Positions 21,901 through 34,506 of a DNA stretch of 64,000 nucleotides are shown piece after piece. Under the pieces are notes generated by a model. That model saw nothing but the letters and a program-made list of their open reading frames with translations, made no database searches and was not told where the DNA came from. The first letter of the stretch is position 1; each line of letters starts with the position of its first letter. The position numbers and the translations under genes are program-made. This DNA is from Stenocarpella maydis (lineage: Eukaryota > Ascomycota > Sordariomycetes > Diaporthales > Diaporthaceae). The DNA is taken from NCBI GenBank assembly GCA_002270565.1, contig NQMI01000026.1, positions 248,001 through 312,000 on the forward strand, in the 5' to 3' direction.

Positions 21901-24900
21901 CTACCTCTTGACCGTTACCATCTCACCGGCATCCTCATCCCCCACGACTGCACTGTCCTGGCTCGCTATGTGCCACCTCAGACCCTCCAGCTTCGCGCGC
22001 CCAATCCACTTATGGGCCGGTAGCGTGCCGAATTTGTCCTTGTAGCCGGACTGCTCCACCATGGGTAGCACATCGGACATCTCCACTCTCATCTCGCAGC
22101 GGTGGTGAATGTAGCGTGCTGAGTTGTCATCGGATGTCGGACCAGAAGTGACTGAATCGATGCCAGCATCGACGATCCGGCGCGCGAGGTCTTCCACTTG
22201 AATAAGGTCAAATGCACCCTCCCAGCCGGACTGTGATGGAAGAAGTTGTATCTTCTTGGTGATCTCCTTGAACTGATCAACGAGGTCTTGGAACATGGCC
22301 TCCGTTGGCTCGGAACCGTCACCGGCAGGGACGACGCGGTGTATAGTGACGGGGACTCCCAGCTGGGACGATGCGTTCTCGAGATGTTTTTCGCTGGCCC
22401 ACTTTGTGGACACATAGCCATCGGAACCATCCTGTGGGGGCAGCGCTTCAACAGGCGTTGCGGCGTGCGTGATGGCGTCATTGTTCCCTTGTGCGTCTGC
22501 GTCGAGGTTGAGCACACCACCCGAAGAAATGAAGTGCACCGGTACCTGGCGAGACGCCGCTAGTCGCACGATGCTGCGTGTGGAAGTGTAATTAGAACCC
22601 TTGAGAAGCTGGAAGTAGTCGAAGAAGGACCGGTTGGCACCACTATGCACTATCATGTCAACCTCATCAGCGAGCTGGTTGAAGTCGTCCTCGGGCATTC
22701 CCAGGAAAGGCTCCGACATCTCGCCTCGGTGAACAACAATCTTCGGGCCTGAAGGTGCAACACGGTTCGGCTTGTCACGGACGGCGACGCAGTGTATCCG
22801 GGCTACGCGTTCATCTGCTGCGAGGGTGTTCAAGATGTGTTTGCCCAAGAATCCTGTCGCACCTGTCATCAAGATCGTCATACCATTGCCAGCGTTGCCA
22901 ACGGCACGCTGAACGCCGTCTTGCGCATGGCCAAGGAGGTCTTGATCGGTGGCTACCTCGCTTTCCCAGTCAATGGTCTGGTCCAGCTTCTCTGCCGAAG
23001 CAATCCTTGCGGCCATGGCTCCAAGCGTGTTGTTCTCAAACAACTCGACCAGTGACAGGGCGACAGCGAAGCGCGTGCGGATCATGATTTGCAACCTCAC
23101 TAGCAGCAACGAGTTGCCGCCGACCTCGAAGAAGCTTGTCATATCGCTGATAGGTACCAACTTGATGATGTCCTTGGGGACGATGTCGATCCACAGAGAC
23201 TTGAGAGCCTTCTCCGCCTCGGTCAGAGTGAACGTTGTCTTGTCTTCCGAGGCAATCGGCAGCGGCATCTCGCTCACAGCACGTCGGTCTGTCTTGCCAT
23301 GAGCATTGAGCGGGATGGTGTCCACGGGGATAAGAATATTGGGGATCATGTAAAGCGGCAAGGGCAGTTTATATCGGAGGTTGCGGAGGAATTGTCTACC
23401 GTCGTCAGTCTGTGCGCCAGCGGCAAACTCGACATGTCCCACCAAGGTCTCGTTGCGGACTGAGACAACAGCTCGGTGGATGACGCCCGAGGCAGCCTGA
23501 AGGATGGAATTCTCGATATCCTCAAGCTCGATCCGAATGCCACGCAGCTTGATCTGGGTGTCTCCGCTGATCCGCCCTTGAAACATGACGGTCCCGTCAT
23601 CTCGAAGACTGCCGGCGTCCCCCGTGCGATAAACCAATCTCCCATCCCTGGCGGCAAAGTCGGCGGGAGCGAAGTAGTTGGGAAGGAACTTGGTGCTGCT
23701 CAGCTTTTCGTTGTTCAAGTAACCTTTAGCAACACTGGGACCACCGATGACGATCTCGCCACGGACGCCCGCCGGCACAGGATCAAGATTGTGGTCGACA
23801 ATATACACCGAGTAGTTTGGAAGTGGGATGCCAACGGGGATCTCGGGTGTATTTGTCTCGGTAAGTGCGCCGAGGTAAGGGATCTCCATCTTCGTGCAGG
23901 TGATGGTCTCTCCGGGGCCGTAGGAATTGTACAGCTTGAGTCCTGGCAGACGGAGCTCCTCGAACCTCTGCCGGAGGGCGTTTGTCATCATCTCACCCCC
24001 ACCCCAGGCAAATTTCCATTGCGAAGCTGTCCTGAGATATTCTGATCCGTAAGACAGCCAACTGAAGTACTCCGAAGGCGTCGCCCTGGTGTAGGTGATA
24101 TCCTCATTCAAGATGATCTTGGCAATCTCAACAGGATCGCCGCGACTGGCCTTGGGGACGATGTAGACTGAACCTCCATTCACCAGGCCACAGGCGATCT
24201 GGTCAAGAGAAAAGTCGAAAGTGAAAGCACTCTGCTGGAGGACCTTCTCCCGGCCAATTCTGTATTGCTTTGTCAGCCCGAAGAAGGTGTTTTTGAAAGC
24301 TGAGTGGCGCAAAACTATGCCCTTGGGCACGCCAGTCGAGCCACTCGTGTAGAGGACTGCCGCGTCTGCCTCGAGCCTCGCTCTGCTCGGGGTGGTCTTG
24401 GAGCTAGGAACAAGTTTCGAGACGTTGATTGCCTTTGCTGTCGAGTCCAGGTCAGGGACCATATGTTCGGTGGCGTCGTGGCAAAGGATCGCTGTCGGTC
24501 TTGCAGAGCGAGCGACGACAGCCAGCCGTGACAGCGAGCTCTGCAGGTCCATGGGAACATAAGTGCCTCCTGCATGCCATATTCCCAGCAGGGAGCACAC
24601 CCATTCGACAGTTGGCTCCTGGAAAACTGCTACTCGCGACCCGGACTTGACACCCGAGCTGGTGAGAGCCTGGCTGATGGTATTGATACGCCGCAGCATG
24701 GTCGAGTAGGACAATTCGTTGCCAATCCCGTCTTTAACTGCAATGATTTCCGAATACTGAGCCGCCACCTCCGTGATGCGGTGAGAAAGGGTCTCCGGCC
24801 AATCTGGTGTCAGTTCTGGTCCCCGGCCAAGGACTTTGGCGGCTTCAATATCCTCCGCACTCCACAGTGGCACCTGGTCGACCTTGAGCTCGAAGTTTGC

Positions 24901-27900
24901 AGCAAAAGCCTTGACGAGTCGCATATAGCTGCTGAATATCATCTCGGTGGCAGGCTTGGAGTAAAGGTATCTTTGCATCCTGAAAGTGACATGCATTGAT
25001 GTGCCAGCGACCTCGTTAACATCGACGACCAGGTCGTAGCCATTCCGTCCCACCGAGTGAGTACCCACAGCCTCGCCCCCGAGGAGCTTTGGCTGCTCGG
25101 CATTGATCTGGCGGTAATCCATGAAGACCTGGAATAGCGGACTGTGGGTCGCTGAGCGGGGGATGTCCAGCGTCTCGAGGAGTACATCGAAAGGAAGCTT
25201 GGAGTTTGCCAGCGCAGAATATGCCTTGTTGCGCGCCTCGATGACCGAGTTCTTGAAAACCTCTCCCTTCGCTGACTTAAAGCGGAGAGGAAGGAGGTTC
25301 AGCAGGAAGCCGACGGTGCCGGTGACGGTGGCGTCGGCGCGGTTGGCATCAGCGACCCCGATGACCAGGTCGTCCGTGTCCAGGTGGCGGAACAAAAAGA
25401 CCTTGAGAACGGCCAGGAAAAAGTGGAAGGTCGTGATTTTGTGTCGTCTGCATTGCATCTTGATTTGGCGGACGAGGCGGGCGTCTAGTTCGCAGCTGGC
25501 TGGCTCGAAGTGGTAATTTGTTTGATTTCCTGCCGCGCATTCATCAGTCATGGAATCGGACATACCCAATGCGCCGAGCATGAGCTCTTTACTCACGTCT
25601 TTTGCTCGCGTGAGCTACCGGGAACAATGGCAATGGCTCTGGGAAATCGGGATACTCCTCCCTCCAGAATTGCATCTCACCATCCATCTCCCCTCCTTCC
25701 ACGGCTCTCCTCTGCCTCTCGGCAAAGTCGCTGAACTGACAGGTTACTGGCGGGAGAGCTTCACCGTCATACATTTTGTTGATCTCTGACAGAAGAATGT
25801 TGAATGAAAACCCGTCGATCGCGATATGGTGGAACCCAAAAATCAGGTAGTGCTTCGTGTCGGACAGCGAAAGCAACTTGATGCGGATCGACTCGCCACG
25901 GTCGAGCTTGAAGACATAGTTCATCAACTCGTCGGTCTCCTTTTCCACCTCGTCCTCATGTGAGATGTGCCGTTTCTCCAGCCGCAGAGGGCTGTCCTCC
26001 TCGGCGAGGACCCCTTGGGTGGGCTCGTTCAGTCGGTCGGGGTCCGAAAAGAAGGCCGTGCGGAAGGCCTCGTGGCGATATCCTAAGCCGGCGATGGCCC
26101 GCTCCGCATCATGCTCTCGGATGCGCCCGGTGAACTGAAGTCGGCACGTGAGATTGAACGTGGTTGGATCCTCTAGATACCGCATCAGAAACCAGAATCG
26201 AGAAGAGGCATAGGACATCTTTGTGGTCCGGGAAAATACCAACTGTGTCTCAGCAATTTCCACTTTCACCTCTTCTGCTTCATCTGATGCCTTGATGGGC
26301 TCCGAGTCAGTCATCGAGGTTTCGGTGTCCTTGTTCGCATTTATTGTCTTTTCTTTGGGCTGCGAGTCCTCGCTCTCGTCGTCCGAGAGGTGGGTCTCGG
26401 GGGTCTCAGCGCCGGAACTTGACTCATCTTGGCTGGAAACAGGGGACTGAGGTCGAGTGGTTTCCTCCAGCGGCGATGGCAGCGGGCTCTCAGCTACCTC
26501 TTCAAGGACTGGTGTTGTCGTCTCTGCTTCCTGATCCTGTCTTGGCACTCCTTGCATGGCAGTCGCCTGCGTACCTTGACCTTCCTCCTCTGCTGTCCCT
26601 GTTGCCTCCTCATCAGGTAATTCACCTTCGCTCGCTCGCTCATCGGGCCCGGCAGGTGCCTGGACAGCAACCCAAGAACCAGCGTCAGAACGATCCGAAG
26701 AATCATCAGCAAGACCCTGGATAGGACCCGGGCTACCTTCGGACCCCAAATTCGTCTCCGTACTGGTGAGCTGTGGTGCTTTCCCGGGGTCACGAAAGGA
26801 CTGATCACCCTCGGTGAGTTCTGTTGCTTGGGCTGGTTCTTCCTTTTTCTCATCCCCAGAAGCCTCAGCAGGTAACGTCTTGACAACGTTGGGGATGAGC
26901 TCGGGAGAAAGACGTTTGACCGCGTCTTCGACTAGGTCGGAGACGGTTGCGCCGCCGAGTATTTTGAGGACGGGCATGTCAAGATCAAGCTCTTTGGTGA
27001 ACCATGTGCGCATATCGACGGCGAGAAGGGAGTCGACACCAAGCTCGACAATAGTAGTTTCGGGAGTGATTCCCTGCTCCTCCGGAGACATGTTCAGCCT
27101 CTGGTACAGAGTCATGAGAAGACCGTCTAGTGTTTCAGCTGGATTAGTAGGCGGTCAAGTAGATCAGCAGTGGTGCCGTGGACTTACCCAGCAAGAGCTC
27201 ATAGACATCCTCCTCTTTGGTCAATTCCTTCAACTTATTTCTGACACTGACCGTGCCCTTTCCTGCAGCACCAGAGTTTTGCCCCTGAGGCTTGACCAGC
27301 CTCAGACACGCGAAGCGGGGTATGTTGATCCACGCAGGCGGGTTATCATTATTCTCGATGTCAATCTGCTGCAGGCCGGCCGTGATCTCCGGGTTGCGGC
27401 CAGATTCAGGGCGGCCAGCCATAACAGCTTCGGAGAAGAATTGGTAGAATTCCCACTCATTGATATTGGCGTAGCCGACAGACCGAAGCCTCTCGAGCTT
27501 GCTGGGGTCCCGATTGAGGTACCCCAGACCCACGATACCAGGCATGTTGATGACTGACCCGACGAGGCCGCGCTGGCGGCGTCCGGCAATGAGCGAGCAC
27601 ATGTACGCATTGGCTGCCGCATAGGCAGTCTGGCCGATATTGCCTGAAACAGACGCAAGTGACGAAAAGCACATGAAAAAGTCGAGATCATTGTCCGTGA
27701 AGATCTCGTCCAAGAATTTAGTGCCGTCCACTTTGGGTCGTAGGGTTTCAAGGAAAACCTCGTAGCTCTGATTTGCAAACAGGCTGTCTTTGAGGATCAT
27801 GGCGCCGTTTGCAACACCCCCGATTGGTGGCATTTCCTTCTCGATCTGCTTCACGACAGTTCGGATGGACTCCCGGGATGTGACATCCATCGCGTACGTC

Positions 27901-30900
27901 TTGACGACGGCACCCTCGGCCTCAACAAGCGCCAACCATGCTTGATCGATTTTGGGGCTTCGTGAGGATAGGGCAATGTGTCGAGCACCACGTTCAACCA
28001 TCCAGCGCGTGAGGGCAAGGCCGACTTCTCCGGCGAGGCCGATCATGAAGTATGTTCGGTCCGGGCGGAACTTGATGGACTCATCGGCAGGAAGGACGCG
28101 CACGGCTACGGACGCATCCTTCTTCCAGTCAACGACGCGCAGGCCCTGACGGTAGATGTTCTTGGTTGAGATGGCAGACAGCGCCACGCTCTCCGTAAAA
28201 TTCTTGACTTTCCCACTCCTCAAAAGGGCCCCGGCACTTTTGACTGCAAGCTCTATGGTCTGCGCAACGGCCTCGGAGTCATATGTTTGTGCCACGAATG
28301 CGCGAGAGCTGTACAAATCCGCGCAACTCCTTGCCAGGCACCCGAGGGGCAGGTATTTCCTGGCACGTGCGCCAACACCCATTGACTCCGTGTTCTCGGC
28401 GAGATCAACAAAGACGGAGGCATCTCTGGGTAAAGCTTGGGCCAGGGCACGGTCAGGGATGGAAGGGTGTAAGTGTGTCACGCCGGGGCAGGGGCCGGCC
28501 AAGGTGGACGTGAACGTGACTTTTCTGCCAGAAGCGTCAAATCTATACTTGATGACGTGAGCAACTGCAGCGTCGGGTTCGTGGACAACGATAGACCGGC
28601 TCCTTGCGCTGAATGAGGAGATAGAATCTACCAGTAATTCCGCGGCAGTAGCGACAAGCATTGCTTCTTCGTTGTCTTCCTCGTGATATGCCGTCCAGGC
28701 CTTGGGCACCACGACAGTGGATCTGTTGGTCTCGGAGAGCGAAATAATCTTCTTCCCGTCTTTGGTAGTTCCAGCAATAACGTACAGGCAACCGAGGTCG
28801 GCCACAGAGACAGCGCAGAGGAGTGACTTGCTGACCTGGACAGAGATGGTCTCATCAGTTGTGCCCTCTGTCTTTGCGCATTCGAGCAGTTCGTAAGAGG
28901 AGCCAGAGCTGTTGATCTCGATGACTGCCTCGGAGGGCTTCACATCTTTAGTGATAAGCCGCCTCTCAGAATTCAAGCGCGTGTTGATGTCGATGGCGGG
29001 CAGATACCTCGGGATGAGCATTGTGCCATTATCAATGGATACCTCCCGCTCAAAGGTCCACAGGGGTTCGTAGCTCTTTGCGACGCTCTTTCCCCATGCA
29101 TCTGATATCTGCAGGCGCAGAAGGTGTTCGGCAATGGTCTCGGCGTTGGGCTTTTCGCTGGAATCAAAGTTGAGGAACTGTAGGCGGAGTGAGGGCATCT
29201 CGCCGACCAAGCAGCGCCCCGTTCCTACCATCATGTTCATGTAGGGCTCTTCGCCACGACTGCCGGCGGTCACCCAAAGGATATTACGCGAGTGGTCACA
29301 CAGGCGAACGATTGCTTGAAACTTCTCCGGGCTGAAGTCTTTGAAAAGCAACTCGTCGAGCTCCATCAAGCTGAGGATGGTAGGCTGGGACTTGATGGTC
29401 TCTTCATCAAGTTCGAGAAGACTCTCGATGTTCTGGACCTCGGAGAAAAATTGCCCCAGGGAAGCAGTGAGGCTGCGGACCAGACGAGAGGTCTGGACCT
29501 TTTGACCACCGAGGATCAACAGCTTTTCGGCAAAGGTGGTCTTCCCACTGAAAGCCATGGGCTCGCGGATCATATCCATTTGCTTGTCGATGGCCTGCGA
29601 GACCATGACACTGAATGGTACGAGGTAGACCTTCTCCTCCGGGGTGGCAGTATCGATTCCAGAAAAGCCGCTCTTGCGTAGGACCGTGTCCCAATCTTTC
29701 TGCCCGACCAACGGGGAGTATACCCGGCCGTCTTCTCGACCGGCCCACCAACCGGGAAGGCCACAAAAGCCGAAGCCAATGCGGAGTGGCTTGTTGTTGG
29801 TGACCTCAAGCAGACAGAGGTATCCGCCGGGGCGGAGAAGCTTGCGGACGTTTTTCAGCGTCGTCTCCAGATTGGCGGTGGCGTGGATGACATTGCCAGC
29901 AATGATCAGATCATATGAGCCTTCTTCGAAGCCCTGCTCCTTGACGTCTTTCTCGGCATCCAGCGTCTTGAAGACCATTTTTTCGGCATTGGACTTGAAC
30001 ATGTCCTTGGCCTCCTCAAAAAAGGCAGCCGATATGTCTGTATAAGTGTACGTTGCAAAGTTGTCGTTGAGGCACTCGAGCGTGGCGGCAGTAGAAGATC
30101 CAGTTCCAGCACCAATTTCGAGGATCCTCATGTTGTGATGCCGGTGCGATATTTGTTTGACGAGATTCCCAAGATACGTGTTGTACTCCTTGTATCCATA
30201 ATGTCCAAAGTAGAATTCGCTGAGCTTGTCGTCCTTGCGGAATTCATCGAGCATGGACAATTCACCACGAACAAAAGGCACGAGCATCTCGCCGATAAAT
30301 ACCAGTGTGTGGAAGTGAGGGTGCACCTTTGACCAATGGTCAAAATCTTGCTTGATATCATCCCAGGTATCATCAAGCCACTCCTTCTTGCAGGTTGCGT
30401 GCTTGTCACTCAACGCGGTCTCGTGGACGAACTGCGCCCAGTTGAGGACGCAGAGCTGGTGCCAGTCACACTTCTCACGCTGCTCAGGCGTAATTGACCG
30501 GTATAGTTGGTTCAGATAATAGAAACACATGCGCTCGCAGAGAGCGGCTCCCTCAACCTCATCTTCTGTGAGAGCCCACTCGGTCCACCCTAGCGCACCG
30601 TCAGGCTGTGCGATGTCCCATAGTGTCTCGGCGAACGTCTGTCTGTCGTCGGCGGCAGTGGGTTGCGTCAAAGGGGTGACGTGGAGTCCCTCGACATAGA
30701 CGGCTGTGTTCCGCCCATCCTCAGCAAATATATCCACATCGCCAGTCATGCCATTCTCTGACAAGGACAGGGTTGCGTCAAAGGGCATGGGGATCTCAAC
30801 GCCAGAGGTGGCCTGGCAGGCTTCGGGGTTGACAGCGATGCGGCTGATCAGAGTCGGGACGTGTAAAGTCCACAAGCGCCCGTCCCCAGGGGCGCCAATG

Positions 30901-33900
30901 GCAGCGAAGATGGACTGGAACGCCACATCCAAAGTGGCAGGGTGCACTATCCACGGGTGGGCGACAGAGTCAGGGTCGCGAATGATGGTCATCTCGCCCG
31001 ACGCATAGCCGGCGGTGCGCCGCATTTCGGTGATGCCGTTAAACATCCCCGTGTATCCGTATCCAAGCTTGGCAAGTTCTTTGTAGAAGAGCTCGGTGTC
31101 GACCGGCAAGAGAGGTATCTTGGACTCAACACGCAGAGGCAGAACCTCCAGAGACGGTTCACCTGTGGTAATACGGATCTGGCCACTAGCAACCGAGACA
31201 AATCCTCCAGCCTCCTTGTTCTGGCATGCATGGATGGAGAAGTCGGCCGTCGTGGTGTGATCGCACTTGCGCACATTAGACATGACGTAGATTGTCTCTA
31301 CTCCTGTATTGTCGTCCATGAAAGACAATGCCTTGTGTATGCTGAAGTCAAGCAGCTCGACCAGCTTGACGTTCTTCTCGTAGTCGGCCACAAGTTGCTT
31401 GGAAGCTTCAAGTGCCATGACCGCGAAGCCCGCGGCAGGAAACACGGTCTGACCCTGGATAGCGTGACCCTTTAGCCAAGGCATCTCGTTAGGCTTGATG
31501 TAGTTGCGCCATCTGAACTCGCCCTCACCCTCGTCAGTTGTACGGGCACCCAGAAGCTCGTGCGTTGGGTTTGCGCGAAGACGGTGCGCCTTCGACAGAC
31601 GAGTCTCGTTCCAGATGACCTTCTCGTGGTCCCACGTATAGGAAGGCAAGTCCTTGGATATACTATAGGTGGCTTCCCGGGCAAACAGCCGATCATAGCC
31701 CTTGAAGTCCACGGCAGAGCTACCGAGGACTGTCCACACGGAGCCAATGGTGGTCGAAAGGGCGGTAGAATCGTTGATGCCGCGCGCCAGAGTCCCGAAG
31801 TACGGGACCGGGGCTCCGCCTGCCTCCTCGATAGTAAGGCTGGCAGGGCCCTTCAAAGCGGCGTGGGGGCCAATTTCGAGAGCCAGGCCCGGGGTTCCAA
31901 TATCCTTGACAGCGGCAGACAGAGCTTGTGAGAACAGCACAGGCTGCAGCATGTTGTCCTTCCAGTAGGCGTTGCTGAGCAGCTCCGAGTGCTCCATTGT
32001 GACTTTATCCCCGCCAAAAACGGAAGAATACCACGGGCAAGCATTCTCGCCAGGCTGGTTGATCTGGATGTCACATGCTCCGAGGGCTTCGAGATAGTAC
32101 GAGGAGCAGGCCTTCATGTGATTCGAGTGGTAGGCAGTGTCGACCTTCAGCTTTCGGGCAAACTTGGACTCGTCCTCGAAGATGAGCTGCACAAAGTCCA
32201 CAGCATCCTCGTCGCCCGAGATGGTGACACTTGCGGAGGAATTGCTCGCCGCAAGCTGCACCCTGCCACTGAGTTTGGGAAGACCGCACAGGTCGATTGC
32301 ATCGTCCATGGAGGTCCCGGCGGCGATCATAGCACCGCTCTTGCCGTTGGGACCTTTGGCGAACTTGGTGTACTTGCCACGGTAGAAGGCGATCCGGATG
32401 GCATCCCGGGCGGACAGGAAACCTGAAGCATAGGCCGCAGCAATCTCGCCGGACGAATGGCCAACTACGGCGCTAAATTCGAGGCCGGCCGCGCGGAGTA
32501 TGTCGACCACCATCACCTGCACAGCAGTGCAGAGGGGCTGTGAGATCTCGCCGAGGGCGATCCGCGAGGTCTCCTTGTCCGCAAGCAGCTCCGCCTTCAG
32601 CGACCACTCGGGCGCGTCGGGCAATTCGGCAAGCGATTTCTCGAGCTTGTCAATGATTGCCTCGGCGGCGAACGAGGATGTCACCAAGTCACGACCCATT
32701 GTCGCCCACTGAGCACCCTGTCCGGTGAAGACACCGAGAATCTTGCGACTTGTCTTGGCATTGGCACGAGTCGCGATGGGCTCCTTCTTTTCCTTGTTCT
32801 CTGCAAGCCTGGCCTCAATGGTTGAGGTGAGGGCCTCGATAGAAGGGGCGGAAAATGAGGCGCGAAAGTTGAATGCGGTGCGCTTTGAGAGGGACCATGA
32901 CAGAGTGCGCATATCAAAGTCCGGGTTCTCCTTGAGGAACGAAAGGTAGGCGTTCAGGAGGGACACTAGAGACCGCTCGGACGCAGCAGAGAAGACAAAC
33001 GGTGTCGAGACTGGCAAGTCCTTCTCACCCACGTTCACTGGCGGGTCGTAGCTCTCGATGATAGCATGGGCATTTGCACCGCCAAAACCGAAGCTGTTGA
33101 CCGAAGCGCGGCGAGGAGTGCCCTCAGGGAGCTCCGGCCACTCGATGGCCTCGACAGGCACCTTAAGATTGCCGTAGTACGGTTCGATATCGGGGTTCAA
33201 TCGCATGAAATGCATGTTGGGCGGGATGATTCCATGTTGGCACGCCAGGCTCGCCTTGAGCAGCCCAGCGATGCCCGCGGTGCCTTCGGTGTGACCGATG
33301 ACCGTCTTGATAGACCCAACGTAGAGGACATCGTTATCATCCTCCTCAACATCACTGGCGCCCTCAGACTTCTCGGGGAAGAAGGCACGAAAGATGGCGC
33401 CGGCCTCTTGAGGATCCCCGGCCTTGGTGCCGGTGCCATGGGCTTCGAAATACTGGCAGCGGTCCTCCTTCTTGCGAGGGTCCAAGCCGGCGCGAGCATA
33501 CGTATCAGCGATAAGCATACCCTGAGCAGAGGCACTGGGCATGGTGATACCAGGGGTACGGCCGTCCTAGTCCGAGTGTCAGTGTTTGTGGACAGCCAAA
33601 CCGCAGGAACAATTGCAGCATGCTCACCTGGTTAATACCGGTCTCCCGGATCAAGCACTCAATATGGTCACCATCGCGAAGTGCTGCAGAGAGCGTCTTC
33701 AACACAACAGCACCCACGCCCTCGCCACGGGCGTAGCCATCGGCACCAGCATCCCACATGCGGGAACGGCCAGTGGGAGACAACATGTTGAGATTGCTCT
33801 CGGCGATATACATGGCTGATTGGTGGTTAGCAAGGCGGCAGTTGGAGGCGGACGGTGTAAGAGGCAGAAACTCACTTGGCCCAAAGATCAGGTTGGTGCC

Positions 33901-34506
33901 AGCGGCAATAGCGACAGGGCACTCGCCACTCCTCAAGACCTGAACTGCCTGGTGGACGGCGATGAGCGAGGAAGAACAGGCGGTGTCGATGGTCATGGAA
34001 GGACCGTGCCAGTTGAAGAAGTACGAGATGCGGTTGGAAATGATGCTGCGGGCAGAGCCTGTGGCAGCATATGTGGGGACGTTCTCGCCATCGCCATAGA
34101 CAATCTGGGAGAAGTCGTCACACATGACACCGACATAGGCGGCGGTGTTGGAACCAGAGAGAGACTCGATGCTGGAGCCAGAGGCCTCGAGGGCCTCGTA
34201 GACGGTCTCCATCAGCAGGCGCTGCTGAGGATCGATAGCCTCGGCCTCGGAGGCGGAGATGCTGAAGAACTGGGCATCAAAGACGCGGGTGTCCTCGGCA
34301 AGAAGGTACGAGTCAAGGACGTTGCTGGCACCGTGGTGGTGTCCATCCTTGTTGTACCAGTTGTCTGCGCGGAAGCGGTCGATCTTGCGGAGGACGTCGC
34401 GGGGGTTGGAAAGCAGGTCCCACAGCCTAGATGGCCGGCTGGAGTCGCCAGGGAAGCGGCATCCACTGCCAATAATAGCGATGGGCTCGTTCTTGTAAGA
34501 CGGCAT
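21901..34506 (-). CDS. Hybrid PKS-NRPS megasynthase
   Basis: Five exons (34506-33876, 33815-33628, 33566-27188, 27126-25597, 25529-21901) with introns of 60-67 bp give 4118 residues; every junction keeps phase. Domains in order: KS (Cys177 in DTACSSS, His316, His365); AT (Ser644 in GHSSG); DH (His974, Asp1153); C-methyltransferase (EIGAGTG, 1423-1429); a non-catalytic ER/KR structural stretch with no ER cofactor motif; KR (from about 2112, Tyr2255 in YAAAN); ACP (Ser2432); an acidic linker (about 2480-2700); condensation (HHIAIDG, 2832-2838); adenylation ([11 protein letters not shown] from 3303, NAHGKTDR near the end); thiolation (Ser3716); and a terminal reductase-type domain (GATGFLG from 3799, Tyr3948 and Lys3952 in YVSTK). 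Such enzymes make a methylated, variously reduced polyketide, couple it to one amino acid and release it as an aldehyde or, by Dieckmann cyclisation, a tetramic acid. Start is MPSYKNEP; an alternative in-frame upstream codon is not ATG. All catalytic residues checked are present except those of an ER. Confidence 0.96.
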
